The position numbers and the translations under genes are program-made. The notes beneath the pieces are model-generated. The model was not told the origin of the DNA. It searched no databases and worked only from the letters and a program-made list of their open reading frames with translations. Positions 1-6,794 of a DNA stretch of 29,094 nucleotides are shown piece after piece (the first letter of the stretch is position 1; each line of letters opens with the position of its first letter). The stretch comes from a virus, in the IMG/VR virus record IMGVR_UViG_3300035670_000998, positions 1-29,094 of that record. The stretch is one strand, 5' to 3'.

Positions 1-358
1 TTTTCATTGTAATTGGAACACATCCAAGTCTTTGAGAGTTAAGAGCTGTAATACAATTAGTTTCATCAAAGGTGCAGTAATATGCCCAGACATCACAGGA
101 TTCTGTAAGTTCATTTAATTTTTCTTTGGATAACCTTCCATAATGTGTAATGCCTTCTTGTTCCATTAATTTATTCATTCTATCTTTCCATCCCATCATG
201 TAAGGGTTATTAGCATAGCCAACATCAAACATTTTCCAGCCATACGCTATATGTAATTCTGCTCCGGGTATTTTCTCTTTAACTTGTGGCCATATTCTAA
301 GTAAGTGTTCGCAGCCACGATCGTAGGAACTGGCATATAGCATTCTAAATGGTTTCAT
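1..358 (-). CDS. Glycosyltransferase C-terminal half (GT-B fold, GT4-like), 3' end outside window
   Basis: The 119 visible codons read like the C-terminal Rossmann domain of a GT4-type glycosyltransferase. The opening strand (RMLYASSYDRGCEHLL) is the usual first strand and helix after the GT-B hinge, and the later segment FDETNCITALNSQRLG corresponds to the nucleotide-sugar EX7E region. The second Glu of EX7E is Asn here. The start ATG follows AAAGGA by 6 nt, a good ribosome site, and overlaps the previous small gene by 14 nt. The matching N-terminal half is a separate gene at 898-2715. Together they would form one enzyme, probably modifying virion or host-surface glycans; that role is inferred. 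The gene continues past the left edge. Confidence 0.75.
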   Translation of the reverse strand, partial: MKPFRMLYASSYDRGCEHLLRIWPQVKEKIPGAELHIAYGWKMFDVGYANNPYMMGWKDRMNKLMEQEGITHYGRLSKEKLNELTESCDVWAYYCTFDETNCITALNSQRLGCVPITMK

Positions 359-584
359 TTTTATTCCTTTCTAACTTTTCAATATCTGCATTTATTTGTT
401 TTATATCTCTTTCATGCATTCTGAAAATAGCATCAAACTCTTTAAGTATTGCTTCTAAAGAATTTTTGCCAGAATTATAGTTATTGAGATTTTCATTTAG
501 GTAATAAATCATAAATTTATAATGTTCCATTTTCTCATGAAGCATTACAAACTTTTCTGGACTGTGATATTCACCTCTATTCAT
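345..584 (-). CDS. Small charged helical protein, 79 aa, between glycosyltransferase halves
   Basis: This is an unrecognised protein rich in Lys, Glu and Asn with long predicted helices (for example LEAILKEFDAIFRMHERDIK), likely coiled coil. The ATG at 584 overlaps the stop of the preceding gene (ATGAATAG), which suggests translational coupling. An upstream in-frame start at 641 would create a long overlap and is less likely. It is the last of three tiny genes separating the two halves of a GT-B glycosyltransferase. No catalytic motif or membrane segment is seen. Confidence 0.6.
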   Translation of the reverse strand: MNRGEYHSPEKFVMLHEKMEHYKFMIYYLNENLNNYNSGKNSLEAILKEFDAIFRMHERDIKQINADIEKLERNKNETI

Positions 585-777
585 TTTCTTCCTCATATTC
601 TTCAACTTCAATGTTTTTAATTGTTTCTGCCATTGAATCACATTTATCTTTAATGTTTTTTAAGAATTCTTTATACATCTCATTTTTAGATGTTTCTGGA
701 ATTGTTTTGTCTAAATACATAAGTTCTTGTCTAACTAATCTTAAATCTAAAATAAGTTTTGATTTTGTTAATCTCAT
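577..777 (-). CDS. Small hypothetical protein, 66 aa
   Basis: This is an unrecognised helical protein: a basic N-terminus (MRLTKSKLILDLRLVRQEL), then an acidic C-terminal tail (EVEEYEEENE). It starts at an ATG preceded by AAAGGAATAAAAA, an almost exact copy of the ribosome site of the glycosyltransferase C-half at 358. Its start overlaps the previous stop as ATGA. It belongs to the tightly coupled small-gene block inside the split glycosyltransferase. Confidence 0.6.
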   Translation of the reverse strand: MRLTKSKLILDLRLVRQELMYLDKTIPETSKNEMYKEFLKNIKDKCDSMAETIKNIEVEEYEEENE

Positions 778-905
778 TTTTTATTCCTTTGCATAATTTT
801 TTGAATCTCAGCTTCAAGAATTGCTTTTACTTTTACTCTTTCAACATCTGATAAGTTTTTAATTTGTTCTCTTGTTAGATTTAAGATATCTTCTAATTTA
901 TTCAT
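774..905 (-). CDS. Very small hypothetical protein, 43 aa
   Basis: This short frame starts at ATG 905, inside the last codons of the glycosyltransferase N-half (stop at 898-900), and ends in an ATGA overlap with the next gene. The product (MNKLEDILNLTREQIKNLSD...) is helical and charged. The 8 nt overlap upstream and ATGA overlap downstream argue that it is translated as part of the operon, although 43 codons alone give weak coding evidence. Function unknown. Confidence 0.45.
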   Translation of the reverse strand: MNKLEDILNLTREQIKNLSDVERVKVKAILEAEIQKIMQRNKK

Positions 906-2715
906 GCTCTACTACTCCATTTGAAATAACTACTGCTTTTGAATCTGGTAATGTTGGTAAGTTGGTTCTATGCCAAGAACTCTTAAAAAAGACTTTATCT
1001 ATTTTATTTATTCTTTCATTACTCCATCCTAATGGATCTACAATGTCATGTAAGTCCATCCATAATCTTTTTGCTTTAAGCATTGGAATATCTAATAAGT
1101 GAGGACTTCTCCAGAGAATCAAAGTTTCAAATTCATCATGCCAATTCATTAAATAATATGGAGCATATAAAACCCCATCAATTAATTCCATCTTTGGAGT
1201 ATCGCAAAATACTGTTACTTCATAACCCATATTTACCCATTCTTTTGATAAATAAATAACAGCAGATTCAGAACCTCCAATACCTTGTTTTAGTGAGTGA
1301 GCGTTCCAAGTTTCTAAATGTCTTGCACCAAATGATGCGTAATAAACGATAGATTTTTCGCCCCATTTTTTTGGAGGTAGTGAGTTTGCCAGTTGAGGTA
1401 AAAATTGTTCATCTTTATACTCATCCGGTGCTAGTTGTAGTAGTTTTAATACTTCGTCATATCTCTTTGCATTCATTAAATAGATTGCAAAGTTATAGAA
1501 TCCTCTAGCAACTAACTGTTTGTTTTGTTCAGCTAATGCAACATCCAAAAGACCATCAGGATTAACTTCATGTCTTTTTCTTGCCCATTGAACTGCCTCA
1601 TCTAAATCTTTTTTGTGCATTGCCGTTAAGTATTTAAGAGTTGTGAATAACATTTTTATTTCTAATGGGTTTCCTATAGTTGCTTTTGATTTATGCTCAC
1701 CTAAAACCTTTTCAACTAAATCTAAATAGTGAGTTGCAAGGTCGTGATTACCTAACTCCATATATAAGTTAGCAATTCTTAAATTAACTGTATGATTTTT
1801 TGGATGCTCAGCATTTGCTTGAAGGAAGTATCTTAATGATTCTTCTTTAGGTTTATTTAATTTTTGGGATATTAACCCTTTATACTCCCAAGCGTTAGCC
1901 TTTTCTTCGCTCCAGCCAGATACTTTTAAGTATTTATCAATATATTCGTCAGCTTTTCTTAACTTATCATCACCACCAACATCAAAATATGTCTTTGCTA
2001 GATAAAAAACTGTTCTTGGATCTGTGTAATTTTCCTCTTTAGCTTGTATTTCTAAGATTTGTACATTTCTCATCAAAGCACCTTTGGATTTCTCCATATC
2101 AGCAGTATGAATCCAGACTAAGTTTTGACCTATTTTAGGATCATAAGTGTATTGAACTGCTTTAATAGGAACTCCTTGATTAGGAATTAATACCTCATGA
2201 AGTCTTGATTTCCATTTATATTTCTTTGGATTAATAAATCTTTCTCTCTCGTGGTTTATAACTACTTCTTTTACTCTGCCTTTGTCATCAAAGACATTTG
2301 CATAGTTATAGGTGCAGAAAACCATATCAATATTTTGTGCTTTAGCGTTTGTAAGGATATTTCTTATCTCATTACCACCCTCTAATAAATCATCTGTATC
2401 TGCCCAAGATAAATAATCATATTCTTTATCTACAATGCTCCAGGATACACTTCTAGCCTCAGCAAAGTTAGAGAAGAACCATTTATCATTTTCATCTTTT
2501 GAATAGATTGCAGGGTGTGTTTCAGGGTTTGTAGAGATACTTTTACCATTATATTTCTTAACAAGTCTATGAATCTTGTCATGCTCACCAGATGTGCCTG
2601 TTACTGCAACGTATAGTCCATCAAAGTATGGCATAAAACTTGCCAGTGATTTCTCAAATAAGTTGTACTCTGAATTGTCTTTAACTATGTATGTTAATGC
2701 TATTTTTAAACTCAT
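898..2715 (-). CDS. Multidomain glycosyltransferase: GT2-like domain, TPR region, N-terminal half of GT-B domain
   Basis: The 605-aa protein has three visible parts. Residues 1-200 look like a GT-A/GT2-type glycosyltransferase with a metal-binding DTDD at 106-109. Residues about 210-440 are helical repeats of TPR type (LAKTYFDVGGDDKLRKADEY, LRIANLYMELGNHDLATHYL). Residues about 450-605 form the N-terminal Rossmann domain of a GT4-like GT-B enzyme (YYASFGARHLETW, GIGGSESAVIYLSKEWVNMG, WMDLHDIV, KVFFKSSWHR). It stops right after VVISNGV, the usual hinge of such enzymes; the complementary C-half is encoded at 1-358. It starts with an ATGA overlap to the 130-aa gene upstream. Likely role: glycosylation of virion or cell-surface components. 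Confidence 0.8.
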   Translation of the reverse strand: MSLKIALTYIVKDNSEYNLFEKSLASFMPYFDGLYVAVTGTSGEHDKIHRLVKKYNGKSISTNPETHPAIYSKDENDKWFFSNFAEARSVSWSIVDKEYDYLSWADTDDLLEGGNEIRNILTNAKAQNIDMVFCTYNYANVFDDKGRVKEVVINHERERFINPKKYKWKSRLHEVLIPNQGVPIKAVQYTYDPKIGQNLVWIHTADMEKSKGALMRNVQILEIQAKEENYTDPRTVFYLAKTYFDVGGDDKLRKADEYIDKYLKVSGWSEEKANAWEYKGLISQKLNKPKEESLRYFLQANAEHPKNHTVNLRIANLYMELGNHDLATHYLDLVEKVLGEHKSKATIGNPLEIKMLFTTLKYLTAMHKKDLDEAVQWARKRHEVNPDGLLDVALAEQNKQLVARGFYNFAIYLMNAKRYDEVLKLLQLAPDEYKDEQFLPQLANSLPPKKWGEKSIVYYASFGARHLETWNAHSLKQGIGGSESAVIYLSKEWVNMGYEVTVFCDTPKMELIDGVLYAPYYLMNWHDEFETLILWRSPHLLDIPMLKAKRLWMDLHDIVDPLGWSNERINKIDKVFFKSSWHRTNLPTLPDSKAVVISNGVVEHE

Positions 2716-3104
2716 ATTTTTGATGCCACCCTTAATATAGGTAATGTTCTACTTAAACCCCTGACAAAATCCCTATCAAATTTTTGGTCTGGGAAGATTG
2801 CATAAATTAACTCTGCAAATTTTTCTGGTATTTCTAGTTGATGTTGGAGCATACTATCTCCTTCTTTAATAATAGCGTTACCATAACTATGCTGACTTCT
2901 TAGGTGAGAGATAGATACAAGATATTCACTATATGCTTCTGGAAATTCGCTTTTAAAAAAATCAAATAGTTTCTCAACTATTTCCCAATCTTTTTCTGTT
3001 TCTATTGTAGTTCCGGAATTTTTGGATAGTTCTACCAACTTGTCTATAAGTTCTACCTTTTTTCTAGGTACTTCTACGTAATAGATTTGGTCAGCAGTAT
3101 TCAT
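2712..3104 (-). CDS. Hypothetical protein, 130 aa, first gene of the glycosyltransferase operon
   Basis: This protein is not recognised. It appears soluble and mostly helical, with an acidic centre (WEIVEKLFDFFKSEFPEAYSEYL). No catalytic motif was found. Its stop overlaps the glycosyltransferase start (ATGA), so the two are probably translated together. There is no Shine-Dalgarno before ATG 3104; a weak -10 (GATAAA) lies 5 nt upstream of it, reminiscent of the leaderless arrangement of the late genes. It is separated from the capsid gene by a terminator. Confidence 0.65.
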   Translation of the reverse strand: MNTADQIYYVEVPRKKVELIDKLVELSKNSGTTIETEKDWEIVEKLFDFFKSEFPEAYSEYLVSISHLRSQHSYGNAIIKEGDSMLQHQLEIPEKFAELIYAIFPDQKFDRDFVRGLSRTLPILRVASKI

Positions 3105-3109
3105 AATTT

Positions 3110-3139
3110 TTTATCGCCGAGAGTGAATGGAACAAACAA
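3110..3139 (-). promoter_or_regulatory. Weak candidate promoter for the glycosyltransferase operon
   Basis: On the minus strand, TTGTTT, 18 nt, then GATAAA, ending 5 nt before ATG 3104. A promoter is expected here because the capsid operon terminates at 3238-3267. The -35 is poor, so this is tentative. Confidence 0.35.
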
Positions 3140-3237
3140 GAGTTCAATTTCTGATAAGGAAGAGAACATCCACCCTCTAGCTTATTATACCAAACCCAAC
3201 TCAAGTGGTTTATGTCAGTACAATAATCAACTAATAC

Positions 3238-3267
3238 AAAAAAGGGTGGTATTTCTACCACCCTTTT
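3238..3267 (-). terminator. Rho-independent terminator after the major capsid gene
   Basis: A perfect 12-bp inverted repeat (AAAAGGGTGGTA / TACCACCCTTTT) with a 4-nt loop. On the minus strand it ends in a run of six T, 27 nt downstream of the capsid stop codon. The plus strand also has a short T run, so it may work weakly both ways. Confidence 0.9.
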
Positions 3268-3294
3268 CTGATTCGTTATCCCAAACTAATGGAA

Positions 3295-4209
3295 TTATCC
3301 TAACTGATTGAATCCAGTTACTTTTACAGAAGCTGGTTCAGCGTAAGATTCTAGAGTCATCTCAGTGATGTATTGACCGAAGTCGTAGTCACCAGATTTT
3401 GCTAACTCTTGGAATTGAGGTTCTCTTCCCTCTAAGAATGCCATCTTGAATGTATCAAGTTTAAGAGCATAAAGAGTTGTAGATCCTGCAACGTTTCTTA
3501 CATCTTTGTGAGGAACGATTCTAACTACACCAGTTGAAGCTTCGAATACAGAAATGTTTCTGTATAATCTGTCAGTTTCATTTACATAGTTAGTTACGTT
3601 GGTTGTGAATGTTGAGATTTTTCTCTTTAATCCCATTGGACAAATTACTGTATCAGCAACATATTCATTTCCAACTTTGTCCCAAGACATTTGTAAGATA
3701 TCTTCAAGAGTATTTACTGATAAAGAAGTACCAGAAGCTAACGCAGAAACGTTAGTTGAGATACATCCATCAATACCAGCCATTCCTCTAGCAACACCGG
3801 AAGCTCCAGATGCTTTTGTACCATTAACAAGAGCGAACTCCATTTTAGCGTTCATTCTCATTAAAGCTTTTTCCTTTTGGAAAGCATAAGGATCTTGGTT
3901 TGTTGCAACAGCAACTGCTCTTTCAGTACCTGATACTTTAACTACTTCAGAAATGATAGCAGTTACGTTATTTGATCTAACAGGAGCTGTTAAATCAACA
4001 ACAGTAGCATCAGCACCTTCAATAGTGAAAGATACTGTTGTAGGTCTTGCTTGGTAGAAAGTAGGCCACTCGTGTAAAGTGTTTCTAGCAATGCTAGTTC
4101 CTAAATTTTCAACTAAGTAGTTTCCTCCCAAAGGAGATACGTCTTTTAAGATGCTAAGAAGAGATTCTCTTCTTGATGCGTCTTGGTAAGTTATTAATCC
4201 TATAGCCAT
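3295..4209 (-). CDS. Major capsid protein, SU10-like
   Basis: The 304-aa protein matches the pattern of the SU10-type major head protein family. It has a short N-terminal arm, a conserved segment around residues 45-60 (LHEWPTFYQARPTTV), Gly/Ala/Thr-rich beta regions, a central segment AMxRMNAKMEFALVNGTKA-like, and the C-terminal MAFLEGREPQFQELAKSGDYDFGQ typical of capsid spine strands. It directly follows the scaffold gene (27 nt gap) and is followed by a strong terminator, as expected for a highly expressed capsid gene. A ribosome site AGAGGTGA precedes the ATG by about 6 nt. Its length is within the usual range for this family. Confidence 0.85.
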   Translation of the reverse strand: MAIGLITYQDASRRESLLSILKDVSPLGGNYLVENLGTSIARNTLHEWPTFYQARPTTVSFTIEGADATVVDLTAPVRSNNVTAIISEVVKVSGTERAVAVATNQDPYAFQKEKALMRMNAKMEFALVNGTKASGASGVARGMAGIDGCISTNVSALASGTSLSVNTLEDILQMSWDKVGNEYVADTVICPMGLKRKISTFTTNVTNYVNETDRLYRNISVFEASTGVVRIVPHKDVRNVAGSTTLYALKLDTFKMAFLEGREPQFQELAKSGDYDFGQYITEMTLESYAEPASVKVTGFNQLG

Positions 4210-4236
4210 TTATAATCACCTCTATTCTTTTGGCAT

Positions 4237-5025
4237 CTATATACCAATGTTTTTAAGTCTTTCTAAAAGAGCTTTGCTATCTCCAGATCTAGTTCTAGCT
4301 CTCAAATCATCCAAACTTGGCCCGTCTTGTCTTCCTCTATTAGAGTTAGCAAGTGGTGCGTTGTTAGCAATTTGCGATTGAGCTTTCTTATACTCCTCAA
4401 CAGCTTTCGCACTATCAGCAGACTTAATACTGCTTGGTTTATAGAAACTAATTACTTGGTCGGCTACTTCGTTTAATGAAACATTTTTGTTTTCATAAAA
4501 CTTTTGCCTTAGAACTCTGTCTTTAACCAAATCAAAAAAGGTTTGGTCAAATTCAGAGCTTTGAGGGTTAAGATATGGGTGCTTCATATGAGCTTCCCTT
4601 ATCTCAAGATCCTCTCTTGCCTTCTGGGCAAGGGCCTTTGCCTCAAGTGCAGACATCTTTGCTTCTTTTAGATCTTGATTAAGTCTTGCAATATCTACAT
4701 TGCCATCCTCATCAACATAACTATCAGAAGAAGTAGTGTTGCCTTGAACACTATCTGACTTGATAGAGTCATAAACTGAACCATAAGGATTTGGTTCAGA
4801 GTTCTTTGTACTTGCAAGTTTTTGGAGCTGATCCTTTAACTCCTTATTACTTTGGAGTAATTTTTGGAATTGCTCCTTTGTTCTGTCATTAGAGTTTTCT
4901 GGCAGTGAAAAATCTTCTTCAGAACTTTCTGTTAGATTGTTTTGTTCAGTTGGCAAATCTGTTAAGGTGTCTAACTGACCTTGAGCTTCTAGCTCTTGTG
5001 TGCCTTGTGGATTTAATTCATCCAT
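4237..5025 (-). CDS. Capsid scaffold-like protein
   Basis: The 262-aa protein lies immediately upstream of the major capsid gene, the normal place for a scaffold. It is very acidic at the N-terminus (Gln/Glu/Asp/Ser-rich), has a coiled-coil region at about 50-70 (KEQFQKLLQSNKELKDQLQK) and another at about 120-150, and a basic C-terminal segment (NSNRGRQDGPSLDDLRARTR) that would bind the capsid protein. This is the standard scaffold layout. The call rests on position and composition, not on a catalytic motif. The mRNA leader is about 60 nt, with a ribosome site AAAGG about 8-9 nt before ATG, and contains a small hairpin (ATGCTC/GAGCAT). Confidence 0.7.
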   Translation of the reverse strand: MDELNPQGTQELEAQGQLDTLTDLPTEQNNLTESSEEDFSLPENSNDRTKEQFQKLLQSNKELKDQLQKLASTKNSEPNPYGSVYDSIKSDSVQGNTTSSDSYVDEDGNVDIARLNQDLKEAKMSALEAKALAQKAREDLEIREAHMKHPYLNPQSSEFDQTFFDLVKDRVLRQKFYENKNVSLNEVADQVISFYKPSSIKSADSAKAVEEYKKAQSQIANNAPLANSNRGRQDGPSLDDLRARTRSGDSKALLERLKNIGI

Positions 5026-5089
5026 TTTTTGTTCTACCTTTCTATGCTCTGGTTATGTGGGGGAGCATCACCCTATAGAAACTAACTAA

Positions 5090-5118
5090 GAAATAGAAAA
5101 TAAAAAATAAAATGTCAA
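5090..5118 (-). promoter_or_regulatory. Promoter of the scaffold-capsid operon (late-type)
   Basis: On the minus strand TTGACA (5118-5113), a 17-nt spacer, then TATTTC (5095-5090). The TATTTC -10 is the same unusual hexamer found at the leaderless late genes, but here it drives a leader of about 60 nt with a ribosome site. The -35 directly abuts the T-tract of the upstream terminator. Confidence 0.65.
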
Positions 5119-5120
5119 AT

Positions 5121-5157
5121 AAAAAAAGAGGGCTTGGATTTTACTCCTTACCCTCTT
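5121..5157 (-). terminator. Rho-independent terminator after the HNH gene cluster
   Basis: On the minus strand AAGAGGG, an 18-nt loop, CCCTCTT, then seven T. It separates the GC-rich HNH cluster from the scaffold promoter. The loop contains one copy of a short direct repeat. Confidence 0.7.
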
Positions 5158-5179
5158 AATGGCTTTGGATTTTACTCCT
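5131..5179. repeat. Short direct repeat at the 3' end of the HNH gene
   Basis: GGCTTGGATTTTACTCCT (5131-5148) recurs as GGCTTTGGATTTTACTCCT (5161-5179). One copy spans the HNH stop codon and the other fills the terminator loop, as if the end of the gene was duplicated. Confidence 0.7.
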
Positions 5180-5447
5180 CGCCATCCTTTTGCCTTCGGT
5201 AGATTTCATCAAACATGGTCTTGCGACCTGACCAAGCACCATAGTGCCTGATATCGTGGCAAATAACGCACAATGTGCGTAAGTTGTTTGGATGATTACT
5301 ACCACCTGCACCTCTAGGAATAATATGATCTACTTCTAAGATAACTCTTGAGGTCTTGCCTCCACTACCACACATAACACAGTGAAAGTTATCTCTTTCT
5401 AGAATGGCATATCGTTCCTCCCTACTAAGTCTTGGTGTCTTAGCCAC
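5172..5447 (-). CDS. HNH endonuclease, 91 aa
   Basis: This is a compact HNH nuclease. A first zinc pair CVMC is at about 23-26, the VDHI catalytic His region at 39-42, the Asn of NNLRTLC at about 55 and the second zinc pair CVIC at 60-63, followed by HDIRH. I chose the GTG at 5447 because AGGAGG stands 6 nt before it; the longer frame from 5498 would overlap the upstream gene and has no ribosome site. Single-domain HNH proteins near phage packaging and head genes often assist DNA packaging, but others are free-standing homing nucleases; the sequence does not decide. Base composition is clearly richer in G+C (about 45-50% in the stretches counted) than the capsid genes beside it. Confidence 0.85.
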   Translation of the reverse strand: MAKTPRLSREERYAILERDNFHCVMCGSGGKTSRVILEVDHIIPRGAGGSNHPNNLRTLCVICHDIRHYGAWSGRKTMFDEIYRRQKDGEE

Positions 5448-5457
5448 ATAGCACCTC

Positions 5458-5637
5458 CTACTCGATTTGAGCATGAACCAGTTGCCATCCACCATCAATG
5501 TATGGTTTAGCAGCCTGGTTTGCTTGTTCCATCCAATCTTGAACAGGATTACGAGTTACTGTAAGCCACATAACAAGATTTCCATTCTCAGTCAGCTTGA
5601 TTAACTTAATAACCAGCTTTGTCTTATCCATGCTCAT
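5458..5637 (-). CDS. Small hypothetical protein, 59 aa, in the HNH cluster
   Basis: Not recognised. It has a short beta-type N-terminus (KTKLVIKLIKLTENGNLVMW), an acidic helix (DWMEQANQAAKPYI) and ends DGGWQLVHAQIE. The start at ATG 5637 was chosen because GGAG lies 9 nt upstream and the start overlaps the preceding gene by only 14 nt. The layout (strands, central helix, GW-V ending) resembles its neighbour at 5624-5839, so the two may be distant paralogues. It shares the higher G+C of the HNH cluster. Confidence 0.6.
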   Translation of the reverse strand: MSMDKTKLVIKLIKLTENGNLVMWLTVTRNPVQDWMEQANQAAKPYIDGGWQLVHAQIE

Positions 5638-5839
5638 AAGAAATATCTCCATCTTTAAAATTAAAGTTCTGCAAATAGAACCTTTCAACTCTCCAGCCAT
5701 TTTCCCGGTAAAGCTTTGTCCAAGCTTCTACAAGGTGAATAACGACAGGATAATAAAGATTGTGTGTCTTACGAACAAGGCTAAGTTCTTCGTTTTCATC
5801 CCTTTTTAGGATCATAACGACTTCAAATGTAAATGGCAT
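5624..5839 (-). CDS. Small hypothetical protein, 71 aa, first gene of the HNH cluster
   Basis: Not recognised. Start ATG 5839 is preceded by AGGAGG with 5 nt spacing, among the best ribosome sites in the window. The product has beta segments (FTFEVVMILKRDENEELSLV), a helix (VVIHLVEAWTKLYREN) and GWRVERFYLQ, much like the 59-aa protein that follows. The gene begins 58 bp from the divergent XRE regulator, so both may be controlled from the same intergenic stretch. Confidence 0.65.
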   Translation of the reverse strand: MPFTFEVVMILKRDENEELSLVRKTHNLYYPVVIHLVEAWTKLYRENGWRVERFYLQNFNFKDGDISYEHG

Positions 5840-5878
5840 ATCTCCCTCCTTAGATAATGCTACTTTTAGAATACTATC

Positions 5879-5899
5879 TTTGGTAAGATATTGGTAGAT
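5879..5899. promoter_or_regulatory. Tandem TTGGTA half-sites at the XRE start codon
   Basis: TTTGGTAAGAT and ATTGGTAGATG lie in direct repeat with an 11-bp period, one helical turn, and the second copy runs into the XRE start codon at 5898. The same TTGGTAGAT block marks the promoters near 16.6, 21.2 and 23.0 kb, so this looks like an operator, plausibly for autoregulation. No convincing -35/-10 pair could be fixed here. Confidence 0.5.
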
Positions 5900-6122
5900 G
5901 GATAAATATTATTTTAATAATGTATTCCTGATATATAGAAGAAAATTAGGTTTAACTCAAGAAGATTTTGGAAAACCACTTGGAGTTGGACTTAAAACTA
6001 TTCACGCCATAGAATATAGGCGAAGAAATCCCTCGGTTAAATTGATTTTTAAATTCTGTGAAGTTTATGGATTTCAAATTAACTTAACTAAATTATCTTT
6101 TCCAAATAAGAGCGTGTATTAA
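5898..6122 (+). CDS. XRE-family HTH regulator, 74 aa
   Basis: A single helix-turn-helix domain of the Cro/CI type: helix 2 LTQEDFGKPLG, turn, then recognition helix VGLKTIHAIEYRRRNPS, and a closing helix FKFCEVYGFQI. It is one of the few plus-strand genes, isolated between minus-strand units. No Shine-Dalgarno precedes ATG 5898; the start lies inside a TTGGTAGATG operator-like block. The protein is a good candidate to bind the TTGGTA sites shared by several promoters in this window; that link is inference. There is no integrase in the window, so a role in lysogeny is not implied. Confidence 0.8.
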   Translation: MDKYYFNNVFLIYRRKLGLTQEDFGKPLGVGLKTIHAIEYRRRNPSVKLIFKFCEVYGFQINLTKLSFPNKSVY

Positions 6123-6142
6123 AACTATTCCGAAACCTACAA

Positions 6143-6424
6143 TTAGCAATTCCATTTTCTTAAAGCAAGTGCCTTTCTTGTTGGTCTGCCTTTTTCATCT
6201 TTCATAGGGCCTGGAACTCCGGACATTCTCGAACAGAACGACTTTCTTCTGTTGTATGCCTCACTACCTTTTTTAAGTTTAGATGGAGCAGTAGTTACAG
6301 CCATTTTTAGCTTACTTCCAGTTTGTCTGTTGTATTTTTCAATACCTTTTTGAGTCAAGCCTCCAGATTTAGACTTCTCGCCTCTGCCTATAGATAAATT
6401 AACTTGTTTTCTTTTTCTTTCCAT
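6143..6424 (-). CDS. Small basic phage protein, DUF6321-like
   Basis: A 93-aa very basic protein. The C-terminal pattern RRKSFCSRMSGVPGPMKD followed by EKGRPTRKALALRKW resembles small phage proteins annotated as DUF6321, and GLTQKGIEKYNRQTGSKLK fits the same family. No function is established to my knowledge; the charge suggests nucleic-acid binding. I prefer ATG 6424 over the upstream TTG at 6442. The start lies inside the end of the preceding 54-aa gene. Confidence 0.7.
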   Translation of the reverse strand: MERKRKQVNLSIGRGEKSKSGGLTQKGIEKYNRQTGSKLKMAVTTAPSKLKKGSEAYNRRKSFCSRMSGVPGPMKDEKGRPTRKALALRKWNC

Positions 6425-6563
6425 AGGTTTTAAGTTGTGCAAATGCTTTCTTTGATACAGTTGATTTAGATTTAGGTTTAGAAGTGCCTAATCTTTTAGC
6501 TAACGCTATATTTTTAACTAAACTATTCTTCATGCTTTTTAATTGCTTAATAGTTTTCCTCAT
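6399..6563 (-). CDS. Small Lys-rich protein, 54 aa
   Basis: This frame starts with ATG 6563, which shares a base with the stop of the preceding gene (TAATG). It encodes a strongly basic peptide ([18 protein letters not shown]..., ending YGKKKKTS). Together with its two basic neighbours it makes a run of three lysine-rich small proteins, likely nucleic-acid associated. Only the coupled start supports it; function unknown. Confidence 0.5.
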   Translation of the reverse strand: MRKTIKQLKSMKNSLVKNIALAKRLGTSKPKSKSTVSKKAFAQLKTYGKKKKTS

Positions 6564-6751
6564 TACTTCTTTCCTTTTTTCATTTGTTTTCTTGATTTAC
6601 CTGCCATAGTTAAAGCGATAGCAATTACCTGTTTCATTGGTCTTGCTTTACCCATTGCTCCTTTAGCTTTACCTGTCTTTTTATTATCTTTAACAAGTTC
6701 TCTGATATTCATACTAATAGTTTTTTGTGATGATCCTTTTTTTAGTGGCAT
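6563..6751 (-). CDS. Small basic phage protein, DUF6496-like, 62 aa
   Basis: The opening [20 protein letters not shown] and the central [15 protein letters not shown] match the pattern of small phage and plasmid proteins annotated as DUF6496. The protein is very basic with one predicted helix. A ribosome site GAAAGG precedes ATG 6751. It follows the large internal virion gene by about 40 bp; that gap has a TATTTATA element but no clear -35. Confidence 0.7.
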   Translation of the reverse strand: MPLKKGSSQKTISMNIRELVKDNKKTGKAKGAMGKARPMKQVIAIALTMAGKSRKQMKKGKK

Positions 6752-6794
6752 ATATTCCCTTTCAACAATTACTTATCTATAAATACAAAAATGT

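Noticed and set aside
898-905. Programmed frameshift joining the two glycosyltransferase halves
   Set aside because: The halves are 540 bp apart with three complete genes and a separate ribosome site between them; no slippery sequence could join them.
4045-4056. TTGGTAGA inside the capsid gene as another operator
   Set aside because: It lacks the ATWWT continuation and lies within a conserved coding segment far from any promoter.
5898-6122. XRE gene as evidence of a lysogeny module
   Set aside because: No integrase, excisionase, attachment site or partition gene is seen in the window; single HTH regulators also occur in lytic phages.
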